Source of the DNA: Coptis chinensis
Taxonomy: Eukaryota > Streptophyta > Magnoliopsida > Ranunculales > Ranunculaceae
Reading direction: 5' to 3'
NCBI GenBank assembly: GCA_015680905.1
Contig: CM027382.1
Location: 23,037,501 to 23,101,500, forward strand
DNA length: 64,000 nt
Each line of letters begins with the position of its first letter. Positions within the stretch are counted from its first letter, which is position 1. The translations under genes and the position numbers were made by a program. Under the pieces are notes generated by a model. That model searched no databases, was not told the DNA's origin, and worked only from the letters and a program-made list of their open reading frames with translations. Below, in pieces: positions 35,783 to 47,142 of the stretch.

Positions 35783-36094
35783 TGTTGGTTTAAAGATGAG
35801 ATATGTGAAAAATGTGGAACCTTAAAGTCCTGAATAACAAAACTTTATTTATTTGAGATGAAAGTCTAAGAGAAGGAAACCGATTCATCACGAGGCTCTC
35901 CTCTTTCTCTTTGGAAGAGACCTAATATATAGGACTCAATACTAGTAGTGGGCATTCCCACTATGAACTTCTAAACTAAAATACAGAACTACATGCTCTA
36001 AAATAGCTAACAACTAAATACTAAGTCAAACATGACACATGGCAGAAACATCTACCTAGCAGACTAACAAATATACTTGCATCAATTCTCATCA
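35783..36094 (-). repeat. 5' LTR of Copia B
   Basis: 312 bp. On the - strand it ends CCAACA and is followed by ttg and the primer site TGGTATCTGAGCC. Confidence 0.85.
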
Positions 36095-36223
36095 GTTTAG
36101 CGAGTTGGGCATGTTAGTATAGGCTGTAGTTGATATTTAGATTTTGTCCGGAGTTGAATTGTGTTCAAATACAAATTATCTGTGTAGTGGGGGAATCGAT
36201 TGGTATTGATATAATCCCCAACA
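36095..36223 (+). repeat. 3' LTR of Copia A, right part
   Basis: Continues the interrupted LTR (gcgagttgggcatgttagta) to ATAATCCCCAACA. It is followed by ag and the duplication caatat. Confidence 0.85.
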
Positions 36224-36231
36224 AGCAATAT

Positions 36232-37291
36232 TTGGTAAACTTTTGGCATATTTACCTCTTCTTTTGTCACTCAGGTAGAAGAGTTTGCTTTAAAATATCA
36301 GTCATCAATATATTACACCTATATTTTTCAACTGCTTAGTGTTAGTCTCATTCCGTATCTAACAGACTTACATTTTAATAATTTCTTTCTAATTGATACG
36401 TATGAATAAAATGCTTTGATCATCAACATATCCACTGGAAAAGAAAAAGAAAACAGAATAAAAGGAACAATTGATCACTACACCAAGATTCAACATTAAC
36501 TGTAGCTAATGCTAAAAATCTGGTCAAGATTAAAAGAAACTCAGTAGAGCTTTCGCATGTCCTACACTTAGTGTAGTGTGATCAAGCAAGCAATGGACCA
36601 ATCGAAAAACAGATTAGACACCTTGATGATTTTATCAAGAAGTTTGGGACGGTGCTTATGGCAGCACCAAGGGCTGTGGAGAGCGATCTAGATTCTAGGA
36701 GACCATGCAGGAGGCGGTGCAACTCTACCTGAGAAATAAAAAATCCAGACTTATAAAAGATTAATTAGTATGATGTATGAAGTCGTAGGGGATTATATTC
36801 CAAGTGTTTGCTGGATATCGTTTACGCTTGAAGCCTGTAAAATTGAGTTGCAATGTATTCCTGGGGCCTCCCTTTTATGTTTAATATATCATGGGGAGGG
36901 ATTGTAGCTGTGTTTTGATTCAGCAAATTATTAATGCAAGGTAGGGTCTTCCTTAAACCCAGCTAAATGCTTAAGATAAAAAAAGAAGAAGCTCGCTCAT
37001 GTAGATACAATTATCGTTCTGTTGCTTTTCAAGTTTTTCATGTGGACGTACTCTTCTATATGCCCGAGAATAGTATGTTCATGTAATATTCTTTAAGTTC
37101 GTACATTACAATGTCTCCACCATGTCTGACTAATGTTGCCTTCATTATATTAATTCTTCATCCTATTTGACTTATGTCGCCTGCAATTATATATTTCTGA
37201 CCGTTGTCATTATTTACTGTACAAGTCTTGTTGCAAAGTAATTGTTTCCATCGTTTGTTTGTTCTTCCTTGTATTCACCTAAAGAAAATGA
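36232..37291. other. Spacer upstream of subtilase unit 2
   Basis: No gene or repeat was recognised. It contains the distal promoter of unit 2. Confidence 0.45.
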
Positions 37292-37306
37292 GAAGTATTA
37301 GCTGTA
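37292..37306 (+). promoter_or_regulatory. 15-bp upstream motif shared by subtilase units 2, 3 and 4
   Basis: The word gaagtattagctgta occurs at 37292-37306, 50777-50791 and 56235-56249. These lie 142, 176 and 138 bp before the three start codons. It is absent at this place in units 1 and 5. It may be a shared cis element or simply inherited homology. Confidence 0.45.
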
Positions 37307-37372
37307 AGATCCTCACTGTAACGGAACAAATTATGCCTGATGACAATTCCAAGACATTTTCTTTTCAAAAAA

Positions 37373-37384
37373 CACATATATAGC
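37373..37384 (+). promoter_or_regulatory. Probable TATA box of subtilase unit 2
   Basis: acatatatagc lies about 50-60 bp before the ATG at 37434, as in units 1 and 5. Confidence 0.5.
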
Positions 37385-37433
37385 AGGACTAATCTGTACT
37401 CTATGCCGTGACATAGCTCGCTGCGAAGATTAA

Positions 37434-39707
37434 ATGAGGGTTGTAAACATGACTCTGTCCCTGATTTTTGCTGCATGGATTGTCACTGCATTCCATGTTG
37501 AAATCGCAGTTGCGGATAGGTCGACATATATAATCCACATGGACAAGTCATTTATGCCAAAGACTTTTGCAAGTCATCATGAATGGTACTCGGCTACGGT
37601 CAGTTCACTTGACCTCACTGATAAAACCAGCTCCGAAACGGCTAAATCAACGCCAGAACTTCTATACGCTTATGACAATGCGATGCATGGATTTAGTGCA
37701 GTCCTCTCTTTTGAAGAATTGCAGGAATTACAGAAGTCCACTGGCTTTGTCACTGCTTACCCAGACAAGGTTGTCACACTTGATACAACCCATACATTTG
37801 AGTTCCTCTCTCTCAATACAGAATCTGGCCTCTGGCCAGCATCAAACTATGGAAAGGATGTAATAGTTGGTATGATAGATAGTGGCATATGGCCAGAGAG
37901 TCAGAGCTTTAATGATGATGGGATGACCGAGGTCCCCGCTCGTTGGAAAGGAGTTTGCCAGGCTGGTGACAGTTTTAATTCTTCAATGTGCAACCGGAAG
38001 CTTGTTGGTGCTCGCTATTTCAGTAGAGGTAGTCAAGCTGCTAACCCACAGGCTTCAAGAGATGGGAACTCCCCGAGGGATACATTTGGCCATGGCACAC
38101 ACACCTCAAGCACCGTAGCTGGAAACTACGTTGAAGGTGTATCCTTCTTCGGTTATGCCAAAGGAACTGCAAGAGGAATTGCACCTCGTGCTAGGGTCGC
38201 CATGTACAAGGTCACTGGATCGTCAGGCATTGGTTCTGACATCCTCGCTGGAATGGATCAAGCGATTGCAGATGGCGTGGACTTGATTTCCATTTCTATG
38301 GGAATTAATAGGACTCCTCTATATGAGGATCCAATAGCCATTGCCGCCTTTGCAGCTATGGAAAAGGGTGTGTTAGTCTCATCATCAGCTGGTAATGAAG
38401 GTCCAGATCCAATGTCACTACACAATGGAACTCCGTGGATGTTGACAGTTGGAGCTAGCACCATCGATCGTCAATTCTCAGCAATTTTGACACTAGGGAA
38501 TGGGGTGTCCATCATTGCTTGGTCTCAGTTTCCTGCAAATGCATTGCTTGTGGACGTGCCATTGGTCTACAATGAGACCCTCCTGGCATGCAATTCATCT
38601 GAGTTGTTTACAGAAGCCACTGGTAAGATTGTTATCTGTAATGATGAATTTGGCGACCTTCGTACTCAAATAGATCAAGTTACATCGTCAGAAGCTGCCG
38701 GAGCTATATTTATTTCCAACAATTCGCAATATACAGAAGTCGGTGATCTTCCTTGTCCAGGGATTGTTACTAATCCAATCTACACAGCAATGCTCATTAA
38801 CTATGCAAAATCTACAGTTAATCCAACAGTAACAATGAAGTTCCAACAAGACTTCCTAGGAGCAAAGCCAGCCCCAACTGTTGCATTTTACAGTTCAAGA
38901 GGACCATCTCCTTCCTATCCTTCCATACTGAAGCCAGATTTAATTGCTCCCGGATCTAAAGTACTGGCAGCTTGGGCTCCAATAACTCCTGCTGCAAGTA
39001 TTGGATCCAACTTGGATTTGTCAAGCGACTATAATGCAATCTCTGGGACTTCCATGGCTTGTCCTCATGCATCTGGTGTGGCTGCACTTCTGAAGGGTGC
39101 ACACCCAGAATGGAGCCCTGCAGCTATTAGGTCAGCCATGATGACTACTGCAAGTCAGTTAGACAACACTTACGGTCAAATTCGAGACAACGGCAACAGT
39201 TTGACATATGCCACACCTCTAGCCATGGGAGCAGGTCAAATTGATCCTAACAAAGCACTTGATCCAGGTCTTATTTACGACACAAGCGCCCAAGACTACG
39301 TGAATCACCTCTGCTCCATGAATTTCTCTAGTAAACAGATATTGGCTATCACTAGATCATCTAACTACATTTGCTCAAACGTATCAACTGATCTCAACTA
39401 CCCATCCTTCATGGCTTTCTTCAACAACAACACTCCGTCAACTGTTCACGAGTTTCGCAGGACAGTTACTAATTTTGGAGATGGCGCTGCAACTTATAGA
39501 GCAAAGCTGACAGTACCTCCAGGAACCTTAATCAGTGTAACACCGGATACACTTACTTTCAGCGATAAGTATGAGAGCCTTAGCTTCAGTTTATCTATAG
39601 ACAGCCACCAGATGAAAGGGACTACCTCATTTGGTTCTCTGGTTTGGGAAGATGATGGAGCTAAGCATACAGTGAGGAGTCCCATTGTGGCTTATAAAAT
39701 GGTTTAG
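37434..39707 (+). CDS. Subtilisin-like serine protease, SBT1 group, unit 2 (intact, 757 aa)
   Basis: Secreted serine endoprotease of the apoplast, resembling the SBT1.9 / tomato SBT3 type. In order: signal peptide 1-27 (IFAAWIVTAFHVEIAVA), I9 propeptide about 30-110 that inhibits and helps fold the enzyme and ends near the TTHTFEFLSL site, and the S8 catalytic domain. Catalytic Asp149 is in GMIDSGIWPES, His220 in GHGTHTSSTVAGN, oxyanion Asn321 in SAGNEGP and Ser540 in SGTSMACPH. A PA-type domain is inserted at about 340-475 and a fibronectin III-like domain ends the protein at about 655-757. Several N-X-S/T sites suit a secreted glycoprotein. It is intronless, with a single ATG shortly after the TATA-like element. 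All key residues are present, so it should be active. The substrate is unknown. Confidence 0.95.
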   Translation: MRVVNMTLSLIFAAWIVTAFHVEIAVADRSTYIIHMDKSFMPKTFASHHEWYSATVSSLDLTDKTSSETAKSTPELLYAYDNAMHGFSAVLSFEELQELQKSTGFVTAYPDKVVTLDTTHTFEFLSLNTESGLWPASNYGKDVIVGMIDSGIWPESQSFNDDGMTEVPARWKGVCQAGDSFNSSMCNRKLVGARYFSRGSQAANPQASRDGNSPRDTFGHGTHTSSTVAGNYVEGVSFFGYAKGTARGIAPRARVAMYKVTGSSGIGSDILAGMDQAIADGVDLISISMGINRTPLYEDPIAIAAFAAMEKGVLVSSSAGNEGPDPMSLHNGTPWMLTVGASTIDRQFSAILTLGNGVSIIAWSQFPANALLVDVPLVYNETLLACNSSELFTEATGKIVICNDEFGDLRTQIDQVTSSEAAGAIFISNNSQYTEVGDLPCPGIVTNPIYTAMLINYAKSTVNPTVTMKFQQDFLGAKPAPTVAFYSSRGPSPSYPSILKPDLIAPGSKVLAAWAPITPAASIGSNLDLSSDYNAISGTSMACPHASGVAALLKGAHPEWSPAAIRSAMMTTASQLDNTYGQIRDNGNSLTYATPLAMGAGQIDPNKALDPGLIYDTSAQDYVNHLCSMNFSSKQILAITRSSNYICSNVSTDLNYPSFMAFFNNNTPSTVHEFRRTVTNFGDGAATYRAKLTVPPGTLISVTPDTLTFSDKYESLSFSLSIDSHQMKGTTSFGSLVWEDDGAKHTVRSPIVAYKMV

Positions 39708-39950
39708 GAAATGGTTCTGTACGGATGACAGTGATTCAAGTGGAAGACTATTGTAGTATTGACTATTGATGATTAGTCTAGACGTACATACTCGTGTACT
39801 ACGCCAAATATAAAAACGAATGTGAATTCGTAGGGAACAAATAATATAACCATGTGGAAGTACTTTTTTTGGTCGGTCACAGGAAAGTATTGTGTTGCTT
39901 ACTTGCTTATGAGCCCATAATAATATTTTGGCATGCAATTATAAATTATT
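39708..39950. other. 3' flank of subtilase unit 2
   Basis: Short 3' untranslated and spacer sequence up to the MITE-like element. No feature seen. Confidence 0.4.
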
Positions 39951-40504
39951 AGGGCTGTTCTCGACTTCTCAGTCCAGTTTCTACCGACTCCAGAAAACCG
40001 AATCGGTTTTCTAAAAATCTAAACCGAAACCGAACTAAATTTGAACAAATTCGAGATGAAACCAAACCGAATGTTCAGTTTCAATTTCGATTTGGTTGTC
40101 GGTTTGAGCTTTTTATCAAGCTTCAAATCAAAACCTATATGGCATACCCAGTCAAGTGAATTTTAATAAATTTGTTAGATAGTATTAATGTCAATTTAGA
40201 CTTGTTGACAAGTTATAACGCCAATTATAAGAAAAAGTATTCAAGTGCTCAGTAACATGAACCATTTAACCCAAAAACAAAAACAAAAAATAATAAAAAA
40301 TAAAAAACTCAAAAATTTCAATATATATATCTAAGCACCCTGATCAATTCGGTTTATATCGGTTAACCAAGCACCAAATCAAAATCGGACCTAACCAATC
40401 GGTTTTACCTTTTGAGAACTAGTGGCCCGAATTGAAAAAATAAAAAACTGTTAATTTCACCCAATTCGGTTTGGTTTTTCGGTTCCCTACTTTTTGAACA
40501 GCCT
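39951..40504. mobile_element. hAT-like MITE
   Basis: Short terminal inverted repeats, agggctgttc on the left and gaacagcct on the right, enclose 554 bp. The interior is rich in accgaa/ttcggt words typical of small plant hAT-type elements. Flanking 8-mers aaattatt and aatttttt match at 6 of 8 positions, compatible with an old 8-bp duplication. No transposase. Confidence 0.5.
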
Positions 40505-40807
40505 AATTTTTTGCAATTCTAAAGTTGTGGACAAATGTAAACATGAATGCACTCGGTACAAAATATCAATTTCTGAAATTGGTGATATACTGGCATACCG
40601 CTACGGGGAAATTTTAACAAATTTATATATAAGAATATCATCAAATTTCCGACACATGGAGGCATTGAAAATTGATATATCGGAATATTTCAAAAATATC
40701 AGCAAGGTATAAAAGGGCCAGTATCTAAAACTTTTCGAGGAACAATGTCAAATGTGTAGTTATGAAATGAGACTTGTAACAAAGGTTTCAAGATCGGCCG
40801 GGAGCGT
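40505..40807. other. Spacer between the MITE and the Tat-like element
   Basis: About 300 bp with no supported gene. A 72-codon ATG frame here looks like chance. It ends with agcgt (40803-40807), the target duplication of the next element. Confidence 0.4.
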
Positions 40808-41205
40808 TGTGGTTGCCAAGAACACTTACTTCCAATTAGTATTCTTAGTTCACACAATTATAGATGAAATATGAAGGAAAGCGATGTGTTTATTGATTGA
40901 TGATAAAGTTTGTTACAATTTCTCTCTAGCTCACTCTTTCTCTCTCCTGTTTATACAGTTTTTTGTAATCTGAATTGAATAAATCTTTTCTTCCTCATCC
41001 AGCCTTTTTATAGTCTTCCCAAATGCCTTTGACCCAACCTGCTTTCGCCACGTGTCCCTCCTTTTTCTATTCTCTTTTCTGCCTTTTGCCTGCAAAACAT
41101 TTCAAATATCCTGACATTTATCGAGATATTGGCCCTTATGCCAAAATCTCAAGTTTTAAAATACTGAAAGAAACATCTCTATGAGTACGATATTTGCCCA
41201 CTACA
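40808..41205 (-). repeat. 3' LTR of the Tat-like element
   Basis: 398 bp, from TGTGGTTGCC to GCCCACTACA on the + strand, matching 49969-50371 with scattered changes. Confidence 0.9.
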
Positions 41206-41925
41206 TCGCCCCCTTTCGAAATCTCGAAATTTTAATTTGAAATTTCAACTTTTTAAGAAGAGGTTTATATCAGATAACGGATATGAAAAACTATCGGGCC
41301 CAAATAACCACCCGGTCCAATGTTTCACTATTATAAATTTAAACCTGAACCGTTTCTCCCTCTTTAGCTTCTATAGTACGCTTCCAAACAAACACTCTGG
41401 TCTTCTTCTTCTTCAACTTTCCAGAAAGCTAATCTCGTTCTCTTGAAAACCCATCACTCTTGCAACCCATAAGGTATGTTTTTTCGTCCTGCACTTCGTT
41501 AATCTTTCTAAAATATGCATTGAAATACTTACTTTAGTAATAATATATACGACAATTTCTTTTAACCTTAGTTTTCAATTTGAATCCCTTAAATCTGCAT
41601 GTGTTTGTGTGTTAATGCTTATGCAATGACATATATTACTATTTTAAACTTTAAAACATGTAAAAGTTTGAAACTTTTTATTCATAGCATTATTTGCATC
41701 TTCTTGTTTATTATGTCTTAACTATCGGCATATATCATGATATTTCTGATAATCCAACCCTATGTTATTCCGATATATATCTATACATCAGTATTTCCAA
41801 TGATTTAACTTTTATATCGATATTGTCGATACTCTAATATCATGCTGCTAATAACGCTTTATAAATCTTGAATTGACGATATGAAAAATACCTTTGTCAT
41901 TCCTTCTTTGTATATAGTCGTTTCA

Positions 41926-44358
41926 ATGGCCAGTGAAGATACCCTCTCTGATGCTAGTCTCCATTCTGAGGACACCATATCGGATGATATCCTTTCTGAT
42001 GATATACTTTCTGATGATAGACCTTATAGCCAAAACTTTGCTTCGACTTCCACCAATAAAACTCGGCCCCAGATTTTGTGGGACATACCTTATGTTGTAG
42101 AAGGCGTTCCCTGCCATCCCTTTGAAACCACTAACTCTGAATCTGAGCGTGATACTATAGAAGATACCAGCCGATGGAGCGACGGCCTTTGCGGTTTTTT
42201 CATTAAGTGACCAAACCTAGCTTTAGTTCAAACCGCCTATCAAATTCCCTCCACCCTTTATTTACAACATTATGCTGGTACTCGGACTTTTACTCAATGT
42301 TAGAGTGGTATCAATAATGGAATCAATGTTACTGTCGGCTAGCTCACCGCTGGATTGAGATTTCCTTTATTCAACCTCGATCGTGAAGTATTTAACCATC
42401 TGAACATTTCCCCTAGTCAGGGTACGGGTAACTTCTGGAGGTTAATGTTTGTCTGTAATTACTACAATAGCCACCTCTCTCCCGATAGATATGAAGCCGA
42501 CCGGATTAGGCTATCCGATATTCTTATGCACTATAGATTTTGTGAAAAGATTATCGGATATTTTTATCCCAAAAAACATACCCATAGAAACATTAGGGGT
42601 ATTCTTCGAAAAAACCAAAATAGCGACAAACAGTGGACCCAGTATCCGATTGTTATTATAGGTAATTGGGAAAGCGCCGATATCCCAGCAAACCCTCCGT
42701 TGAAGCATCAAGTCTTCAACTCTTCAGGTATATCCTCATTTTGATTTATTTTCTATCTTCAGAATATCAGAATTCCTACATAAACTTAGTCTTCTTTGTG
42801 TCTTTTCAGTTCTTCTTCCTCATTTTACGAAAAGCCGCAGAAATTCAGACAGAGTACTGAGGCTTTTAGAGGGGACTGAAGCAGATGTCAATATTAAAAC
42901 TGGGGCTGATAAAGAAGGGAATCCAAAAATTACTGTTCCCCTTCATGATATCTCAAACTATCGCGCACCTCTTTATGTACTCAAACACCAAGCTTTTCAA
43001 AAAATGGGCCAGTCTCCAACTTCCACTCAATCTCCTTTAAACAATTCCTCAGACGATATTTCCTTTCTCGTATCTTCCTTTGCCTCGCATTGCTTGCCTC
43101 CTAAACTTCCCCAAAGTTTCTATGACTATTTAGATAACAAATGTACCATGTCTCCCAATCTTTTTCCTAAGATTAAAGAAGAGGTTCCTGACTTTTATGA
43201 CTATCCGATTTTACAAAATATATTTAATGAGCATCTTTTATTGTATACAAACATGGCTCCTCGAATGCCGATAAATGCCAACGTTGGTTGCTACTTATCT
43301 GAAAAAGGGAAAAAGAAAGCATCTGAGCCCTCCTCAGCACCAACTGCTGCTGATAAACAAGCTGCTCCTTCTTCCATTCCTACTAAGCCTACTTCTGCTG
43401 CCCCTAAGGATAAGCTTCCTGCTTCTTCTCAGCAAAACACCTCCGTCCCCCCTTCAACTACTACTGTCCCTTTTAAGAGAAGAAAAACTCATTCATGTGG
43501 TGAGAGTGGTCTTGCTGATGGGCAAACCCTTAATTCTCTTTCGTCAGCTGATGCCAGCCAACGCTTCAGACCTGCATTTCGCCTTACTAATGGCAACGAT
43601 GTCCCTTTAACCGCCTCGCTTTTTGAAGATACTCATAAAGACGAGTTGGGCGTCGCCTTGGCTAGCAGCTGTGTTCTTCCCAAAGACAAGCTTGTCGCCA
43701 TCAACATTAATCCCACTGATCACCTTACCCAATATTGCGATCACATGGAGAGGGTACTTATGTCTTGTCTTCTCTCATTTTATCCTGATTTCACCTTTCA
43801 CTTTGTGTTTATCTATTTTTGATATCTTTATAGGCCAAAGTGCTTGCCATGGCTCAGTTTGATCTGCTTCATAAACAAGAGTGCGAGATTGGACGTCTTA
43901 GCAAAACACTGACATCTCAACAATCCGAATTTGATAGATTAATCTGAGAGAATAACGACTTCAAGAAAGAAGTCGATCAATTGAAGACTGATATGAAGCA
44001 GCAATTTGAAGAAGCTGAGAAGATTCTATCTGATAAACAGGCTGAACATGCCGAAATTGTGAAGAAGATGCTTGAAGAGTTTGCTGCCGAACGAAAGAAA
44101 TATGAAGAAACCGCCGAAGCTGCTGATGCTGAGTACAATACTGTCATGGCGGCTGTAAATTCTCTAGGCGATAAATTGGATATTTGTAAACCTTTTGTTC
44201 CACATAACATTCTTGTGGAAAATGATATGATTTCTGATGATGAGGAAGGAGATGTAGCTCCCTCTAATCCTCCTGTGGCTGATACCACCACCTCGCAGCT
44301 TACTCCTGATGCTGCTCTGTCTGATGTGGATGCCCTTATCAACAATCCTCCTCTTTAA
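41926..44358 (+). pseudogene. Antisense accessory gene of the Tat-like element (three exons, four in-frame stops)
   Basis: Runs opposite to gag-pol. Exons fitted from splice sites keep one frame for 757 codons: 41926-42727 (donor cag/gtatat), 42810-43753 (acceptor ttttcag, donor agg/gtactt) and 43834-44358 (acceptor tatag). Exon 1 has an acidic Ser/Asp repeat (SDDILSDDILSDD). It then has GLRFPLFNLDREVFNHLNIS followed by PSQGTGNFWRLM, resembling the 'putative gypsy type transposon' domain (PF04195 type) from memory. Exon 2 has a Ser/Pro/Lys-rich middle. Exon 3 has a coiled coil (FKKEVDQLKTDMKQQFEEAE) and an acidic tail. Three stops in exon 1 (first at 42208) and one in exon 3 (near 43945) inactivate it. 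Function unknown. Confidence 0.65.
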
Positions 44359-44504
44359 ACTACCATCTCTTTCACTCCAAATGTTGTATTCTCCGAACAA
44401 TTAATACTTTTTGATTGATATAATTTCTAACTTCCATTGGTTTTTTGCCATGACTGTTTGCCATTATTTATATTTTTCCCTTGTTTGTACTTACAACCAT
44501 CGAA

Positions 44505-45160
44505 AATCACATTTTTCGCTACCCTCACCAAGGAGAGAGTATCAGCAATTTAATTTAACAGAAAATCATATTTTTGATATCCTCAATCAAGAGAGAGTTT
44601 GCTGATACTTAGACTTGTATCAAAAGAAAATATAATTTTCGATACCCTCAACCAAAAAAAGAGTGTCGGCGATACTTAGACTTGTATCAAAAAAAGAAAA
44701 TAAAATATAATTTTCGATACCCTCAACCAAAAAGAAAGTATCGGGGATACTTAGACTTGTATTAAAAAGAAAAGAAAATATAATTTTTGATACCTTCAAC
44801 CAAAAAGAAAGTATCGGCGATACTTAGACTTGTATTAAAAATAAAAGAAAATATAATTTTCGATACCCTCAACCAAAAAGAGAGTATGGGCGATACTTAG
44901 ACTTATATCAAAAAGACTTATATCAAAAACCAAAAAATATATAATTTATCAAAAAAAAAAAAGAAAATATAATTTTCGACCAAAAAAGAGAGTATCGGCG
45001 ATACTTAGACTTGTATCAAAAAGAAAATAAAATATAATTTTCGATACCCTCAACCAAAAAGAGAGTATCGGCGATACTTAGACTTGTATCAAAAAAATAA
45101 TATAATTTTTGATACCCTCAACCAAAAAGAGAACATCGGCGATACTTAGACTTGTATCAA
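44505..45160 (+). repeat. Tandem array 1 of the Tat-like element (about 72-bp unit)
   Basis: About nine units, each with cgatacttagacttgtatca, an A-rich stretch, and ttcgataccctcaaccaaaa. Spacing between cgatactta occurrences is mostly 67-75 bp, with one longer gap near 44900-45000. There are no unique spacers, so it is not CRISPR. Confidence 0.9.
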
Positions 45161-45254
45161 TCTGACACTTTAATTTTACCTTAGTTAATATTAACAAACC
45201 TAAAGCATTACAACATACCTTTATTATCGAATGATCTTTAATGCCTCATCCTTT

Positions 45255-46045
45255 GCTGATATCTTGCTTGATATTATAATTTATGTATTTCTATGAACTT
45301 TTCATGCCTGATATCTGCCCCTGTTTTTTATATCAGGACTTTTTGACAATATGTATGATATCAACATTTCTGTTAATCTCATGACTTTTTATGCTTGATA
45401 TCTGCCACTGTTTTTTATATCAGGACTTTTTGACAATATGTCCAATATCAACACGTCTATCGATATCATGACTTCTTATGTCTAATATCAACATTTCTAT
45501 CAATACTAGGACTTTTGACAATATGCCTGATACTAACACGTCTGTTGAGACTAGGACTTCTTACGCCTGATGTCAATATTTCTATCGACACCAGGACTTC
45601 TTACGCCTGATATCTGTCATTGTTTATGATATCAGGACTTTTTGACAATATGCATGATATCAACATTTCTATCGATACCAGGACTTTTTATGTCTGATAT
45701 CTGCCGTTGTTTCTAATATCAGGACTTTTTGCCGATATGCCTGATATCAATATTTCTATAGATACCAGGACTTTTTATGCCTGATATCTGCCACTGCTTA
45801 TGATATCAGGACTTTTTGCCGATATGTTTGATATTAATATTTCTATCGATACCAGGGCTTTTTATGCCTGATATCTGCTACTGTTTCTGATATCAGGACT
45901 TTTTGCCGATATGCCTGATATCAATATTTCTATCGATGCCAGGACTTCTTATGCTTAATATCTGTCACTGCTTCTGATATCAGGACTTTTTGCCGATATG
46001 CATGATATCAATATTTCTATCGATACCAGGACTTTTTATCATATA
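45255..46045 (+). repeat. Tandem array 2 of the Tat-like element (about 86-bp unit)
   Basis: About nine units, each built from gatatcaatatttctatcg, ataccaggactttttatgcc and ctgatatctgccactg. The array is T-rich and separated from array 1 by about 95 bp. The gatatc words are themselves palindromic. It lies directly beside the integrase end. Confidence 0.9.
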
Positions 46046-46157
46046 ATAACACCATATATTTTTACACGAAAATTGAAATTTGAAACTTGAATCCCTTTAT
46101 ATTGAATTGAAAATTCATGCTACACATCTTAATTTACCATAAAATTTGAAAAATACA

Positions 46158-47130
46158 TTATTGATATAATACCTTCAGATTATTGACATTCTGAGGCTTC
46201 GCTAGCAATTCCACATCACTCTTCTTTAGATAGTACGCTCCATTTATCCCCACCTTGTGGACAATATATGGGCCTTCCCAATTTGCCAATAACTTTCCAG
46301 CTCCCTTTTCTTTTGTCACCTGTGTAACCTCTTTCATCACCAGGTCACCTTCTTGGAAATTTATTTCTTTAACTTTTTTATTGAATGCTTTTCTGAGTTG
46401 CCTATGATAAGAATCAAGCTTCATTCTTGCTTGCTCCCTTCTCTCTTCCAAATTCAAGACTTCTGCCTGCATCCCCTGGTTATTCAACCCTTTTTCTACA
46501 AGCATTGTCCTTGATGTCGATACTACCATCTCAGCTGGAGTTACTGCTTCCATACCATAAACTAGGGTAAATGGTGATTCCCCCGTTGCTACTCTTGGAG
46601 TTGTTCTGTATGCCCACAACACACTGTTTAACTCATCAACCCATAAACTTTCCTTATCATCCAGCTTCTTTTTAATGTTGTCCATAATGGTCTTATTTGT
46701 TCCTTCAGCTTGCCCATTCCCTTGAGCATAATAAGGCACCGATGTAAAGTGCTTAATCATGTACGATTCTAAAAAAATCTTTCACTTTACCACCAATGAA
46801 TTGAGAACCATTATCTGATATGATCGCATATGACAATCCGTATCGGCAAACCACTATTTCAAACAGAAAACCGATGATGTCCTGCTCTTTGACATGTTGC
46901 AAGGCTATCACTTCTACCCACTTAGTGAAATAGTCAGTTACTGCTAACATGAATCTTTTCTTCCCTTTTCCAAGTACCAGAGGACCCACGATGTCCATCC
47001 CCCATAATGCGAATGGCCATGGGTTCGAGACACAATGTAACTCCTCTGCTGGCACATGAATGGCATGTCCATGCTTTTGACATTGGATACACTTTTTTGC
47101 ATATCGCAAACAATCCCTCCACATTTGTGG
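46158..47130 (-). pseudogene. Integrase of the Tat-like element, broken
   Basis: 46753-47124 holds the zinc-finger end (CLRYAKKCIQCQKHG) and core (WGMDIVGPLVLGKGKKRFML, IISDNGSQFIGG), with both catalytic Asp residues visible. 46158-46760, in another frame, continues with QGNGQAEGTNKTIMDNIKKK (catalytic Glu), LNSVLWAYRTTPRVATGESP and the C-terminal part. The two pieces overlap around 46755 and are joined by a frameshift, so the protein is not made intact. It would insert element cDNA into the chromosome. Confidence 0.85.
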
Positions 47131-47142
47131 CTAGAAATATCC

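Larger units (their letters stand above)
31256..36094 (-). mobile_element. Copia retrotransposon B, nested in the 3' LTR of Copia A
   Basis: LTRs of about 300-312 bp lie at 31256-31558 and 35783-36094. On the - strand they start TGATGAGAATTG and end near CCAACA. The primer site TGGTATCTGAGCC (- strand, about 35767-35779) and the purine tract aaggaagag next to 31558 agree with the - orientation. The LTR pair differs by roughly a dozen small changes, fewer than the host element's pair, as expected for the later insertion. The left end appears to have lost a few bases, so no clean target duplication is visible. The coding region is long but broken by a few frameshifts. Confidence 0.88.
25707..36225 (+). 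mobile_element. Copia retrotransposon A, degenerate, with a second Copia nested in its 3' LTR
   Basis: The 5' LTR is at 25707-26445 and the 3' LTR at 30653-31255 plus 36095-36223. LTRs start TGTTGGTGTTATCCC and end ATAATCCCCAACA. A primer site tggtatcgagcc (26448-26459) follows the 5' LTR, with one base missing from the usual TGGTATCAGAGCC. A polypurine tract gggagggggag (30640-30650) precedes the 3' LTR. The flanking duplication is caatat (25701-25706 and 36226-36231), with two extra bases, ag, between the 3' LTR and the duplication. Gag is heavily frameshifted; integrase, RT and RNase H are partly readable. The element is inactive. Confidence 0.88.

Noticed and set aside
44505-46045. CRISPR-like repeat array
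   Set aside because: Plant retrotransposon context, head-to-tail units with no unique spacers, and imperfect unit lengths.
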